Source of the DNA: an uncultured Pseudomonadota bacterium
GTDB taxonomy: Bacteria > Pseudomonadota > Gammaproteobacteria > Xanthomonadales > Wenzhouxiangellaceae
Direction: 5' to 3'
Length of the DNA: 64,000 nucleotides
Assembly (NCBI GenBank): GCA_937138395.1
Contig: CAKZPB010000106.1
Coordinates: 45,082 to 109,081 of the forward strand
A program made the position numbers and the translations under genes. Positions 7,461 to 16,660 of this stretch are shown here, piece by piece. Numbering within the stretch: the first letter of the stretch is position 1; each line of letters starts with the position of its first letter. The notes beneath the pieces are model-generated. The model saw only the letters and a list, made by a program, of their open reading frames with translations. It was not told the DNA's origin and did no database searches.

Positions 7461-9923
7461 TCAGTTGATGCGCTCGAAGCCGTCGGCAAATAGCCGGTCG
7501 GTCGTCAGGCGTTCAATAAGTACGACCCAATCCTGGTTGGCATTGTCGGGTGGGGAACCCAGTGAAATGGTGGCGCCAGCGGTGAACTCGGTCTCGGACG
7601 CAAACGCGCAGTTGCGCGGGTCGAACCAGCGCTGTCGGTAGGTTTCGCCCGGGCTGTTGACAGCGAGCGTGCCCGATGGGCTGGCGTCCGGCAGATACAC
7701 GGCATAGCGTTCATCCTGTGCGCTGGTGGCTGTGCGGAAGACCTCACCGCCATCGAAGCTGGTGGACTCGCCGGTCAGTCGATCATCCTCGGGCAGCATG
7801 CGCCAGAACGGCAGTTCGTCTTGAATCAGATTGCGTGCGCAGCCCATGGCTGTCCACATGGCCTCGCGCGTGCGGAAATCTTCCAGCGTGATATCGCCGC
7901 CGATATTGTCCGGAGGGCGCGGAAAGTAGCCGGCATACCACTCGATATTGCCACCGCTGAAATACACGTCATACAGCACGCGCTTGCGAAGATTATCGGC
8001 GTTGCTGTCATTCAGTCCGGAGTTGGCCGGGTTGTTTTCGTCCATGTCCAGTACCCATGGCCGCCCGGCGGCGGCTGACTGGGCGCGCCAGTTCTCGACG
8101 TGCCCGCCAGCCAGGTCCGGGTTGTATTGGATCGATGTGGTGCTGATGCGCGGATCGCCGAGCAGGTTGTCGTAATCGCGGAAGTTATTCGGCTTGGTGT
8201 GGACGGTAATCGGATGCGCTCGTTCATCCTGTGCCAGGATGTAGTCGGCGAACTGACGCAGTTCAGCCACCGAAAAATCATTCTCTTCGCTCAGGTTCCA
8301 CTTGATGGCCAGGTGATGGCCGAATCGTGCAATGAGTTCACGATAGAACAAACGGCGTTCGAGACCAAGATTGCCGTTGTCCAGCCAGTTTTCATTCGGA
8401 CCCTCGGTCTCGTTCAGCACGAAATGCAGCGCGATGGACTTGCGCTGGGCGTGCTCAAACACGATGTTCCATTGACGCAGCTTGCTGATGTCGTACTGAA
8501 GGTTCGCCGGGCTGCCGCCATTGGGGCTCAGAAACGGATAGGTGTCCTGACCATCGCCGCCGAGATTCATCGGCAAGAAGTAGATCGAGTTGACGTCGAC
8601 CGACGACAGATAATTCAGCGCGCCGATAATGCCGCGCCCATCCTGGTTGCCCCAGTCGGGATCGCCCGGCTGCCAGTTGACGATATGCGGCTCATAGGCA
8701 TGCAGGAAGTCACCGCCTGGCGGCAGATTGCCCTGGTCTTCGGTATTGTCAAAGCCCTGGTAGGCCATGAAATTTTCCGGGCTGTCGGTACCGCCCTTGA
8801 TCCAGTAGTCGCCGTCGGCAAACTGAAGATAATGCTGACCGACATAGGCCAGCCGACCCTTACCGAGGAAGCCCGGCGCATCGGCCGTGGTCGGGTTGAT
8901 TTCAAACGAGCCGCTGGCACCGGAAAAATCACTGGCGCTGCCGGCGGCCGGATCGAGTGCGACGGACACCTCGCTGCCGCTGCGAAAACCGGCGACATAG
9001 TGCCAGGTGCCCGATAGGTTCGGGCTCAATCGGACCCGCCAGGTATTGCCCGTGCCATTGCCGCTACCGTTCCCGTCAAAGAAACCGGGTCGGAGCCAGA
9101 CGCTGCCATCGGGCGCGCGCAGCCAGACTTGCAACCGATGATCGACAAACGGGCTGGGGTTGAGGTCGGATTCGTCAAAGTTGGGGCCTGAAAAATCCAG
9201 GCTGAGCGGGTGCCACGGACGCGCCGTGCCCGACAGGCTTGCCCCGTTGCCATTCGGATCGGCCACGGCAATCACTACGCGATCGCTGCCGGCTGCGCCG
9301 GCGTTCAGCTCGAAAACGTAATAGCCGGCGGTCAAACCGCTAACCGGCGTCTGTGCTTGGCCCGGCAGGTCAATCACGGCCGCATTCGGGCCCTCAAGCT
9401 GGCTCCAGATCAACGAAGCCGCGCCGGCGGCCTGACCCGACAGCATGACTGAATTATCCGGCAATACGACAAACTGATCCGGTCCCGCATCAACTGCGCT
9501 TGCGCCAGCTTCAATCAGCTCAAATGAGAGACCGGCCGAACCACCGGCGCTGCCGCTGCCGTTCGTGCCGCTGAAGGCCGTGGCCGTTAGCTGATAGTTT
9601 CCCGGGCCAAGACTCAGGCTGTTGTAATCACCGCTGTTGTCCCCGGCCAGCGCATACGGCGCGACGTTTTCGGTCGCGAACACGCTGCCGTTCAGTTCAA
9701 ACACCACGCTGCCAACGCTGCCGGACACATTGGCCTCGATATTGATCTGGGGCGTGCTGTCCAGATTGATGACCGAAGGATCCGGTATCGGATCAAAACC
9801 GGGCATTGGCTGGTCGGAGGCCGCATTGATCAGCGTGAAATCATCAACGGTCTGTGCAGCCGCTGCCAGAGAGAAAAGAACAGACGCGAGAAGCCCGATC
9901 AAGGCACTGCAAAGGTGACGCAT
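7461..9923 (-). CDS. Secreted DUF5060 / glycoside-hydrolase-like protein
   Basis: 820 residues with a signal peptide (MRHLCSALIGLLASVLFSLA). After Ig/PKD-like segments (about 30-230: PQINIEANVSGSVGSVVFELNG; DAGPDQFVVLPDNSVMLSG) comes a DUF5060-type beta domain (RPWHPLSLDFSGPNFDE, RVRLSPNLSGTWHYVAGF). A TIM-barrel-like region related to DUF4038/GH140-type glycosidases spans about 350-700 (YWIKGGTDSPENFMAY, IKWNLSEENDF near residue 545 with the likely acid/base glutamates, HTKPNNF, WYAGYFPRPPDN). The last residues are DRLFADGFERIN, resembling the (I/L)FADGFE tail found on secreted proteins of related bacteria. The substrate is probably a polysaccharide, but the linkage cannot be named. It is monocistronic, starting 71 bp upstream of glnE's start. 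Confidence 0.78.
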   Translation of the reverse strand: MRHLCSALIGLLASVLFSLAAAAQTVDDFTLINAASDQPMPGFDPIPDPSVINLDSTPQINIEANVSGSVGSVVFELNGSVFATENVAPYALAGDNSGDYNSLSLGPGNYQLTATAFSGTNGSGSAGGSAGLSFELIEAGASAVDAGPDQFVVLPDNSVMLSGQAAGAASLIWSQLEGPNAAVIDLPGQAQTPVSGLTAGYYVFELNAGAAGSDRVVIAVADPNGNGASLSGTARPWHPLSLDFSGPNFDESDLNPSPFVDHRLQVWLRAPDGSVWLRPGFFDGNGSGNGTGNTWRVRLSPNLSGTWHYVAGFRSGSEVSVALDPAAGSASDFSGASGSFEINPTTADAPGFLGKGRLAYVGQHYLQFADGDYWIKGGTDSPENFMAYQGFDNTEDQGNLPPGGDFLHAYEPHIVNWQPGDPDWGNQDGRGIIGALNYLSSVDVNSIYFLPMNLGGDGQDTYPFLSPNGGSPANLQYDISKLRQWNIVFEHAQRKSIALHFVLNETEGPNENWLDNGNLGLERRLFYRELIARFGHHLAIKWNLSEENDFSVAELRQFADYILAQDERAHPITVHTKPNNFRDYDNLLGDPRISTTSIQYNPDLAGGHVENWRAQSAAAGRPWVLDMDENNPANSGLNDSNADNLRKRVLYDVYFSGGNIEWYAGYFPRPPDNIGGDITLEDFRTREAMWTAMGCARNLIQDELPFWRMLPEDDRLTGESTSFDGGEVFRTATSAQDERYAVYLPDASPSGTLAVNSPGETYRQRWFDPRNCAFASETEFTAGATISLGSPPDNANQDWVVLIERLTTDRLFADGFERIN

Positions 9924-10310
9924 ATCACAATCTCCTCAAATTATGCTTGGCGGCCCCTGGTTGATCGACGTTAGCAGCCCATCGGTTAGAAAAGAATTAA
10001 ACACCAGCCTCCGTTTCAGGCTGATCATGATATGGCGACTTCAGACTGTATTTAGCCTTTCGATTGGTTGGTGCGTCCAGGTTGATTTCACCGTTGACTG
10101 TACCGACGTCCAATGCCTACTCGACCTTACCGCCTACTGAATACATCGATGCCTTGTGTCTGGGTGGCGTTGAATGACCAGATCAAGCGGCAGTGGAATG
10201 CCACGCATGAAGAACTGCTGATAGCGGTCTCAGGTCACAGGTGATTGGGCATTATCAAAGGCCTGGTGATCCAGTACACTGAATCATTGAGTCTGGTCAG
10301 GTTGTATGTA
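9924..10310. other. Intergenic stretch, no gene seen
   Basis: 387 bp between the divergent secreted-hydrolase gene and a small membrane-protein gene. It must hold the promoters of both. The open frames here (for example 9943-10140 on plus) have no recognisable protein features and no clear ribosome site. I see no hairpin with a T-run, tRNA fold or repeat. Confidence 0.6.
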
Positions 10311-10697
10311 ATGGACGCGATTCGCAGTATCTTGTTGTTGGTACCAGGGGTCATCCACCTATTGCCGATTACCGGCGTGCTCGGCGGCCCCCGCTTGGCT
10401 GCCCTGTACGGGATCGGGATTTCCGACAATAACCTGCTGATCCTGATGCAGCATCGAGCCATTCTGCTGGGCATTCTCGGCCTGTTCCTGATCGTGGCGG
10501 CCTTTCGTAGCGCACTGCAGCCTTTGGCTATTGCTGCCGGGCTGATCAGCACCCTGTCCTACACGGCACTGGCAGCGTTCAACGGCCAGTTCAACGATTC
10601 CCTGCAGCGTGTCCTGTACGTTGATATTTTTGCCATCATCTGTTTGTTGATCGCTGCTGCCCTCGTGCTCTGGCAGCCCACCTCGAAGCGAGCTTGA
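10311..10697 (+). CDS. Small four-helix integral membrane protein, function unknown
   Basis: 128 residues from the ATG at 10311; an upstream TTG frame extension to 10245 exists but lacks a convincing start. Four hydrophobic segments cover most of the length (IRSILLLVPGVIHLLPITGVL; MQHRAILLGILGLFLIVAAF; LAIAAGLISTLSYTALAAF; VDIFAIICLLIAAALVLW). The conserved-looking features are the HLLP-x-x-GVLG turn, LYGI, LMQHRAILLG and F-x-x-ALQPLA, which I recognise from a small proteobacterial membrane family of unknown role, sometimes wrongly labelled a phosphopantetheine adenylyltransferase. There is no catalytic motif. Another membrane protein gene follows on the same strand 108 bp downstream. Confidence 0.7.
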   Translation: MDAIRSILLLVPGVIHLLPITGVLGGPRLAALYGIGISDNNLLILMQHRAILLGILGLFLIVAAFRSALQPLAIAAGLISTLSYTALAAFNGQFNDSLQRVLYVDIFAIICLLIAAALVLWQPTSKRA

Positions 10698-10805
10698 TGG
10701 CGTGCGCCTGTACCTTCAGCATGGCTGTACTGGCCCGACCCACCTGAGTTGTCTGCCAGTGCGTGGTCTTGTTCCAATCAGTCCTGTCACTGCCGCGCAC
10801 TGCTG

Positions 10806-11318
10806 ATGCAGCTCCATTCCGACCTCACGATCGGCAATAAGAAATACCACAAGGGCGATTTCGTGCCCTGGTATTACGTGTATCCGTTTTTTCTGGTCCA
10901 CATGGGCGCGTTCGGATTTTCCGGCTTTGCCATGGCCTACATGGACGACGGGCCGAATCTTTTATTTCTTTTCTTGCATGGCGGCTTTGCCTGTTTGATC
11001 TATGTGCTGTTTTATTTCGGGATTTTCGGTGTTGATCGCGTCAAGTGGATGTTTACCAACGCGGCACTGGGCCTGTTTGGCATCTATGCACAGATTGGCT
11101 GGATACTGGAACGGTTTGGAAAAGAGGTGTCTGATTACTCAGCTATCCGCCACGTGATTCCATTTTTCTATTACGTGCTATACACCTTCCTGCTGCACCA
11201 GATGATCCTGGATATCACCGGTTCGCGCAATAAGCCGGTGCGCAGAAAGTTGGTCAATGGACTGTATGTAGGCGGCTCCATGATGGCCTATGGATCCATC
11301 TGGATGGCGCAGCATTAG
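10806..11318 (+). CDS. Unrecognised integral membrane protein
   Basis: 170 residues if the ATG at 10806 is used; the in-frame extension to 10749 is Cys/Ser-rich and unlike a protein start. After a short polar head (MQLHSDLTIGNKKYHKGDFV) there are about four membrane helices (WYYVYPFFLVHMGAFGFSGF; LLFLFLHGGFACLIYVLFYF; FTNAALGLFGIYAQIGWIL; VIPFFYYVLYTFLLHQMIL), with aromatic residues and histidines near the membrane ends. The C-terminus (KLVNGLYVGGSMMAYGS) is also hydrophobic. I do not recognise the family. It converges on the GMC oxidoreductase gene with 80 bp between the stops. Confidence 0.65.
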   Translation: MQLHSDLTIGNKKYHKGDFVPWYYVYPFFLVHMGAFGFSGFAMAYMDDGPNLLFLFLHGGFACLIYVLFYFGIFGVDRVKWMFTNAALGLFGIYAQIGWILERFGKEVSDYSAIRHVIPFFYYVLYTFLLHQMILDITGSRNKPVRRKLVNGLYVGGSMMAYGSIWMAQH

Positions 11319-11398
11319 TCGTCAAGATGCTTTTCAAGAAAATACCGGGGAGCCATGCGGCGAAAGGCTTGGCACTTTCATCTTTTTAACGCATTATT

Positions 11399-13021
11399 TC
11401 AAGCTGCCTGCGATATCCGCTCGACTTCAGCGACCAGCGGTGCCTCGCCCAGCATCATCGCGGCGGCTTTTTCGGCGATCATGATGGTCGGGGCGTTGGT
11501 GTTGCCGCCAATCAGCTTCGGCATGACCGATGCATCGATGACGCGCAAGCCTTCGAGACCGCGGACGCGCAATTCGGTATCGACCACGGCCTGGTCATCG
11601 CTGCCCATGCGGCAGGTGCCGACCGGGTGATAGATCGATTCAGCCTTGTCGCGAATAAAGCCGAGTAGCCCGGCGCGGTCTTGCACGTCGCCACCAGGGT
11701 GAATCTCGTGGCCGCGGAATGGTTTGAAGGCAGGCTGCGACAGAATCTCGCGAGAATGACGCACACACTCCAGCATCATTTCAACATCCTCGGCTTCGGA
11801 CAGGTAGTTGGCGTGAATCGCGATCGGCGATCGGGGGTCGTTCGAGCGCAGGGCCAGGTGTCCGCGGCTTTCCGGTCTGAGGTTGCAGGCATGCAGCGTA
11901 TAGCCATCGCCCGGCAGACGATTGCGGCCATGGTCATCGAGTAGCGCGGGCACAAAATGGAACTGGATATCGGGCCGGCTGTGCTTGGAACGGCCGCTCG
12001 AGCTGAAGCCACCGGCCTCGGCAATGTTCGAGGTGCCGATGCCCTCGTGGTACAGGTAGTAGCGCAGGCCAACCATCAGTTCGTTCAAGTGGTCATAGGT
12101 GACTGGCTGCGAGCAGCGCGTCAGCGTCATGACGTCCAGGTGGTCCTGCAGATTCTGACCGACCTGGTTGAGCTCATGCCGAACCACTACGCCGGCCCGT
12201 TCAAGCATGTGAGCCGGCCCGATCCCGGACAGCATCAACAGCTGCGGCGAGTTGATGGCGCCGCCGCACAATAGTACGTCGCGTTCGGCGGTTACGGTCC
12301 GGCTGATGCCGCGCTTGCTGTAGCGCACACCGGTGACCCGGTCGCCATTGAACGTCAGCGACTGGGTCAGCGCACGCGTGCGCACGGTCAGATTCTTGCG
12401 CGATCGAATCGGCTTCAGATAGCCACGCGCCGCACTGCAGCGACGGCCATCGCGTTGCGTGACCTGATACAGCCCGAAGCCGCGCTGGACCGCGCCGTTG
12501 AAGTTGACGTTGCGATACAGCTCGGCCTGTTCGGCGGCCTGGATGAATACGCGGCTCAAATCGTTGACGTGCTGTAGGTCGGATACGCCGAGCGGCCCGC
12601 CGACGCCGTGGTGGTCCGATTCGCCACGTTCCTGATCTTCGGCGCGCATGAAATACGGCAAGACGTCTTCATAGCCCCAGCCCGGGTTACCCAGGTCGCG
12701 CCAGTCGTCATAGTCTGAGGCATGGCCGCGGATGTAACACATGGCGTTGATGGAACTGGAGCCACCCAGCACGCGACCGCGCGGCCAGTACAAGCGGCGA
12801 TTGTTCAGGTGCGGCTCAGGCTCGGTTTCATAGCCCCAGTTGATCGACTTGAAGCTGACCAGCCGGGCCAGGCCGGCCGGCATGTGAATGAATGGATTCC
12901 AGTCTCGCGGGCCGGCTTCAAGCAGCAGTACCTTGCAATTGGGATCGGCACTCAAGCGGTTGGCCATGACACAACCGGCCGAGCCTGCGCCTACGATGAC
13001 GTAATCAAACACTTCTTGCAT
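11399..13021 (-). CDS. GMC-family FAD oxidoreductase (choline/alcohol dehydrogenase type)
   Basis: 540 residues from the ATG at 13021 (the frame runs to 13045, but MQEVFDYVIVGAGSAG places the Rossmann strand correctly). Features in order: FAD-binding GAGSAGCVMANRL, VLLLEAGP, the GMC signature 1 GRVLGGSSSINAMCYIRG, signature 2 GGAINSPQLLMLSGIG, and the catalytic region YHPVGTCRMG with the active-site His, then GGNTNAPTIMIAEKAA with the second His/Asn position occupied by Asn. It oxidises an alcohol to an aldehyde using FAD. The sequence resembles BetA-like dehydrogenases, but no betaine genes (betB, betI, betT) lie nearby, so choline as substrate is not supported. Upstream is 196 bp without a gene. 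Confidence 0.9.
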   Translation of the reverse strand: MQEVFDYVIVGAGSAGCVMANRLSADPNCKVLLLEAGPRDWNPFIHMPAGLARLVSFKSINWGYETEPEPHLNNRRLYWPRGRVLGGSSSINAMCYIRGHASDYDDWRDLGNPGWGYEDVLPYFMRAEDQERGESDHHGVGGPLGVSDLQHVNDLSRVFIQAAEQAELYRNVNFNGAVQRGFGLYQVTQRDGRRCSAARGYLKPIRSRKNLTVRTRALTQSLTFNGDRVTGVRYSKRGISRTVTAERDVLLCGGAINSPQLLMLSGIGPAHMLERAGVVVRHELNQVGQNLQDHLDVMTLTRCSQPVTYDHLNELMVGLRYYLYHEGIGTSNIAEAGGFSSSGRSKHSRPDIQFHFVPALLDDHGRNRLPGDGYTLHACNLRPESRGHLALRSNDPRSPIAIHANYLSEAEDVEMMLECVRHSREILSQPAFKPFRGHEIHPGGDVQDRAGLLGFIRDKAESIYHPVGTCRMGSDDQAVVDTELRVRGLEGLRVIDASVMPKLIGGNTNAPTIMIAEKAAAMMLGEAPLVAEVERISQAA

Positions 13022-13217
13022 TGCATATCCTGTACGAATGGGCATTAGCCAGCGGGTTGGATCGCCGCTCTGGGAGCGGTCTGAACCAAGCCGAGCGGCA
13101 GATGCGAGCGCTGAGCTGGCCTTCTGCTGTAGTTAGCACTTCTACCCCGAAGCACAGAACCTATACGATACCGCAGATATTACCGCCGAATGTCGACGGG
13201 CTTGATCCTGATTGGTA

Positions 13218-15290
13218 TCAGGAGCCGCCGCCGGCACCCGGAGTGGCGAAGCGCTCTACCCATTCACGCACCTGTCCGTACCAGTACAGTGAATTGTTCG
13301 GCTTCAGAATCCAGTGATTTTCGTCCGGATAGTAGATCAGCCGCGATTCAACGCCGCGGGTCTGCAGCGTGCGAAACAGCTCGAACGCCTGGCCGACCGG
13401 CACGCGCAGGTCCCACTGGCCGTGAATGATCAGGCTTGGCGTGTTGAAGTTCTCGGCAAAGTAGTGCGGCGAAATCGAGCGGTAAATGTCCGGGTTTTCC
13501 CAATACTCTCCAAAGCGTATGCCGTGTACCGAGAAGTCGGCCGCCATCTGCGAGTACATGTTGTAGACGGCCGCGTGAATAACCAGCGCATTGAACGGGT
13601 GCTCACGGCCAAGCAGAATGCTCGACAGGTAACCACCATAGCTGCCGCCACCGGCCACCATGCGCTCTTCATCGATCCAGGGCTTTTCGGCAAACCAGTC
13701 GGCAGCCGCAATCGTGTCCTGGTAGGGCTTGGTCAGCCAGTCCGGATTGATCGAGTCGGTAAATTCCTGGCCAAAGCCGGACGATCCATGAAAATTATGC
13801 CAGGCCGTTACATAGCCCCACGAGGCAAACGTCTGCGCATTCCAGCGGAAGTGGAACTGGTCGCCGATGGCGCCGTGAGGCCCGCCGTGAATCAGCAGGA
13901 ACAGCGGATATTCCTGATCCGGATCGAAGCCCGGCGGATAGTGCACCCACATCTGGATATCGGCGCCGTCGGCACCGGTATAGGTCACGGATTCATAGGT
14001 GCCAAGATCCACGGTGCTCAGCAATTCATCGTTGAAGGTGTCGAGCCGCGTCGTTTCGCGTGTCTCCGGATCGATGCGTACAACCCGGGGAGGATAGAGA
14101 AAGCTCTGGTTGGCCGCGACCAGCGTGCCATCTTCGGCAATCGAGAGACTGCCGTAGCTGGTGTCGGTGGTAATGGCGACCGGGTCGGAGCTGCTCAATG
14201 GAAGAAAATACACGCGTCGGGTGGCTTCGTCATCGATCGCGCCAAACAGCCCGGCCGAATCAGGCGACCACACCAGGCCGTCGGCGGAGCGATCCCACTC
14301 ATCGTGCAGCAGTCGCGTGTCGCTATTTGCAAGGTCATGCACCATCAGGAAACGGGTGTCACCATAAAAGCCCGGAATATGCTGGCGATTGAAGGCCAGC
14401 ATGCGGCCATCGGGTGAAAACATCGGGTTCGCGTCCGTACCGGCGTTGCCCTGGGTCAGGTTCACGCCGTCATCGCTGCCACCGTTATCATTCAGCTCGA
14501 TCAGGAACACGTCCATATCGGGCCGAGTGCCCGAATTTGCGCTATCCGAAACAATGGCCAGCTGCGATTCGTCTGGCGCCACATCGTAGCTGGCGCTACT
14601 CTGGCTCGAACGCGACAGCTGCAGGCCGGAAGCCAGCGTCAGGTTCTGAACCACGCCACCCTCTGCCGGAATACGGAACACATGAGCCTGGCGGTCTTCA
14701 TCGATCCAGTGGTCGAAGAAAGAGTACGGCAGCGCGTTCCAGGTATGCGCCGAGAGGTGGCTGTCCTTGTCTTCCTTGATCTGCTCGGCCATCTGGTCAA
14801 AATCCATGTCCGGCCAGATGCTGGAAATGAAATAGATGTGCCCGCCGACCCACTTCAGCGAACCGCTACCCGTAGGCACGTCGGAAAGCCGGGTTGCTTC
14901 CCCGGGTTCTGTCATCGGCAGCAAATAGATCTGACCGGCTTCATCATCATCGCGTGAGCTGACAAACGCCAGCTGTTGTCCGTCCGGTGAAAAAACCGGG
15001 GAGGAGACCGACAGGCCTTCTCCGGTCAGGGGGCGTTGCGGTTCATGACCGCCTTCGCCATCCGAAGACATTAACCAAAGACGCGTCGAAGGTTCATCGG
15101 TTTCAACGTCATACCCTGTCACCGGGACAACCACCTGGCTGCCGTCCGGTGAAATAACCGGTGAGCCGACCCGGTCCATCTGCCACAGGACGTCGGCTGA
15201 CAGCGGCGTGCGTTCCTGGACGGTTTCACCTTCCTGGGCCAACGCGAACGGCGCGATCAGTACTAAAACAATCAACAGTATGCGGTTCAT
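13218..15290 (-). CDS. Secreted S9-family prolyl oligopeptidase / acylaminoacyl peptidase
   Basis: 690 residues from the ATG at 15290, chosen because MNRILLIVLVLIAPFALAQ is a clean signal peptide; the frame extends to 15341. Residues about 30-420 form a seven-bladed propeller with WD40-like/TolB-like repeats (SPVFSPDGQQLAFVSSRDDDE, NPMFSPDGRMLAFNRQ). The alpha/beta-hydrolase domain follows: oxyanion/strand LLIHGGPHG, nucleophile elbow GGGSYGGYLS (Ser about 548), Asp in GQWDLRVP (about 626) and His in YPDENHWI (about 658). It probably degrades peptides in the periplasm. A DUF3299 gene lies upstream on the same strand, 62 bp away. Confidence 0.93.
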   Translation of the reverse strand: MNRILLIVLVLIAPFALAQEGETVQERTPLSADVLWQMDRVGSPVISPDGSQVVVPVTGYDVETDEPSTRLWLMSSDGEGGHEPQRPLTGEGLSVSSPVFSPDGQQLAFVSSRDDDEAGQIYLLPMTEPGEATRLSDVPTGSGSLKWVGGHIYFISSIWPDMDFDQMAEQIKEDKDSHLSAHTWNALPYSFFDHWIDEDRQAHVFRIPAEGGVVQNLTLASGLQLSRSSQSSASYDVAPDESQLAIVSDSANSGTRPDMDVFLIELNDNGGSDDGVNLTQGNAGTDANPMFSPDGRMLAFNRQHIPGFYGDTRFLMVHDLANSDTRLLHDEWDRSADGLVWSPDSAGLFGAIDDEATRRVYFLPLSSSDPVAITTDTSYGSLSIAEDGTLVAANQSFLYPPRVVRIDPETRETTRLDTFNDELLSTVDLGTYESVTYTGADGADIQMWVHYPPGFDPDQEYPLFLLIHGGPHGAIGDQFHFRWNAQTFASWGYVTAWHNFHGSSGFGQEFTDSINPDWLTKPYQDTIAAADWFAEKPWIDEERMVAGGGSYGGYLSSILLGREHPFNALVIHAAVYNMYSQMAADFSVHGIRFGEYWENPDIYRSISPHYFAENFNTPSLIIHGQWDLRVPVGQAFELFRTLQTRGVESRLIYYPDENHWILKPNNSLYWYGQVREWVERFATPGAGGGS

Positions 15291-15352
15291 AAGCAATCTC
15301 GTGGGTAATTGATGTTGTTTACAACCAATGCTCGGGATCATCGGTCATTGGG

Positions 15353-15835
15353 TCAATACAGTTCCAATATACTGACATCCATGGTGTAGGCCGATGCAGC
15401 AGTTTCGTTTTCGATCTGCTCGATGTTCAACTGACCTTCCATCCAGTACGCGTCCCAGATATTGATCATCGGCATGGGCTCATTCAGCCGGCCATAGATG
15501 ATCTGGTTCGCAGGCGGAGGCGGTAAATGGATGCAGGCGCCAAAGTAAGGCACCAGAAAAAATTCAGTGAGCTCGCCCTCGGCATTGGTCTCGATCGGCA
15601 CAACAAAACCGGGGATGCGGACTTGCTGACCGTCCAATTCCGGGATGGTCTTGAACGACTGAAACGGTTCCGGCATGAAGAAGCCTGAGTGGTCGATGCT
15701 GGACTGATCATTCAGCCAGGCCTCGGATTCGGCTTCCGGCATCAGTTCCAACCACTCGATTTCGCGTGGTGCGGCGCTCAGGCAGAGCGGCAACAACAGC
15801 AAAAGGACGAGTACGTAACGATGTTGAATATTCAT
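15353..15835 (-). CDS. DUF3299 periplasmic protein
   Basis: 160 residues, signal peptide MNIQHRYVLVLLLLLPLCLS. The mature part has the DUF3299 pattern: LDGQQVRIPGFVVPIETN, FFLVPYFGACIHLPPPPANQIIYG (with the conserved CIHxPPPPxNQ), and a final strand AYTMDVSILEL. The family has an OB-like beta fold, and its members are often near lipoprotein or ABC-export genes; the molecular role is unknown. The Cys-His-Pro block suggests a metal or thiol site, which is my inference. It precedes the S9 peptidase gene and may share its transcript. Confidence 0.85.
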   Translation of the reverse strand: MNIQHRYVLVLLLLLPLCLSAAPREIEWLELMPEAESEAWLNDQSSIDHSGFFMPEPFQSFKTIPELDGQQVRIPGFVVPIETNAEGELTEFFLVPYFGACIHLPPPPANQIIYGRLNEPMPMINIWDAYWMEGQLNIEQIENETAASAYTMDVSILELY

Positions 15836-15932
15836 AGGGTCTGAATTGTACAGGCTGCGTGATGTTTGACCGGGTCCAGCCGAACAGTTCCATGGGCACG
15901 CGTGGTTTCCATCCTATTCACTGGCCACGAAT

Positions 15933-16652
15933 CTAGAGTATGGTCTCAAAATGTTCGCCGGCAATGCGTTCGGACGTGACGTCTACGATGCGATTGCACA
16001 GTCCATTCCAGTTCGGCCCATCGACCAGGCGCTGGTTGATTTCCAGTTCGAAAGTCATCAGCTTGGCGTCGGGAAAATGCTTGCGATACTGCTGGCCGAT
16101 GTTGTTCGAGATGCCTCGATAGGGCTGGTTCATGTGAATTTTCAATGCTGGAAAGTTGCGCTTCAGCGCTTGGCCATAGCGAAAGCAGAAGGCTTTTTCC
16201 GAGGGTCGGGTCGGGTCGTACAACAGCCCGATATCGGTCTTTCGCCGGTGCCCATTGAATACCGGCGTAAAGCTGTGGCAGGCGATGTGCAGAATACGGT
16301 CCGGCAGTTGATGCAGATGATCCTGAAAATCGCGCCAGTGAGGCTGCCACCAGATGCTGGATATCGCCTCGCGTTCTTCGGTGTGCAGATGGCGGGTAAA
16401 TTCGGAAAAGCGGGCCGAATGGCCGCGTGACCGGTTCAGGTCGACCAGCAGACGCGTGTAATCTCCGGTCAACAGCGGTGCATCCAGACGGCTGGCCAAC
16501 GTACGCGCCAGCTGCAGGGCGCCGGCGTCCCAACCGCGATGGCTGTTCAGCGTGTCTTCGTGGCCGATAAACAGATGACGGTATTCCTTCGGTACCCGGT
16601 TGGCGGCATGCTCACAGGTAATCAGCACCGAGATCGGGTTGGCCTTGACCAT
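15933..16652 (-). CDS. N-formylglutamate amidohydrolase-family protein
   Basis: 239 residues from the ATG at 16652. Motifs of the FGase family: VLITCEHAANRVPKEY, SHRGWDAGAL, LLTGDYTRLLVDLNRS (the D-x-N-R pattern), ILHIACHSFTP (metal-binding His), and FELEINQRLVDG near the end. The family hydrolyses N-formyl-glutamate (histidine degradation) or related N-acyl amino acids; no hut genes lie nearby, so the physiological substrate is open. The gene starts 8 bp after the stop of the upstream PLP enzyme gene, so the two are almost certainly cotranscribed. Confidence 0.85.
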   Translation of the reverse strand: MVKANPISVLITCEHAANRVPKEYRHLFIGHEDTLNSHRGWDAGALQLARTLASRLDAPLLTGDYTRLLVDLNRSRGHSARFSEFTRHLHTEEREAISSIWWQPHWRDFQDHLHQLPDRILHIACHSFTPVFNGHRRKTDIGLLYDPTRPSEKAFCFRYGQALKRNFPALKIHMNQPYRGISNNIGQQYRKHFPDAKLMTFELEINQRLVDGPNWNGLCNRIVDVTSERIAGEHFETIL

Positions 16653-16660
16653 GGATTGGC

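Noticed and set aside
8100..9017. 305-codon open frame on the plus strand
   Set aside because: It lies wholly antisense to the DUF5060/glycosidase-like gene, which has a signal peptide and recognisable domains; no family features in this frame.
9943..10140. 65-codon open frame in an intergenic stretch
   Set aside because: No ribosome site, no recognisable sequence, and unusual Cys/Trp content.
11399..13021. Assigning the GMC oxidoreductase as choline dehydrogenase (betA)
   Set aside because: Sequence fits the wider GMC family, and no betaine aldehyde dehydrogenase, regulator or choline transporter is nearby.
13072..13086. Short GC hairpin between the S9 peptidase and GMC oxidoreductase genes
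   Set aside because: Six-bp stem with no T-run on either strand; not convincing as a terminator.
13314..14417. 367-codon open frame on the plus strand
   Set aside because: Antisense to the S9 peptidase gene, whose catalytic triad is intact; the frame is a by-product of codon bias.
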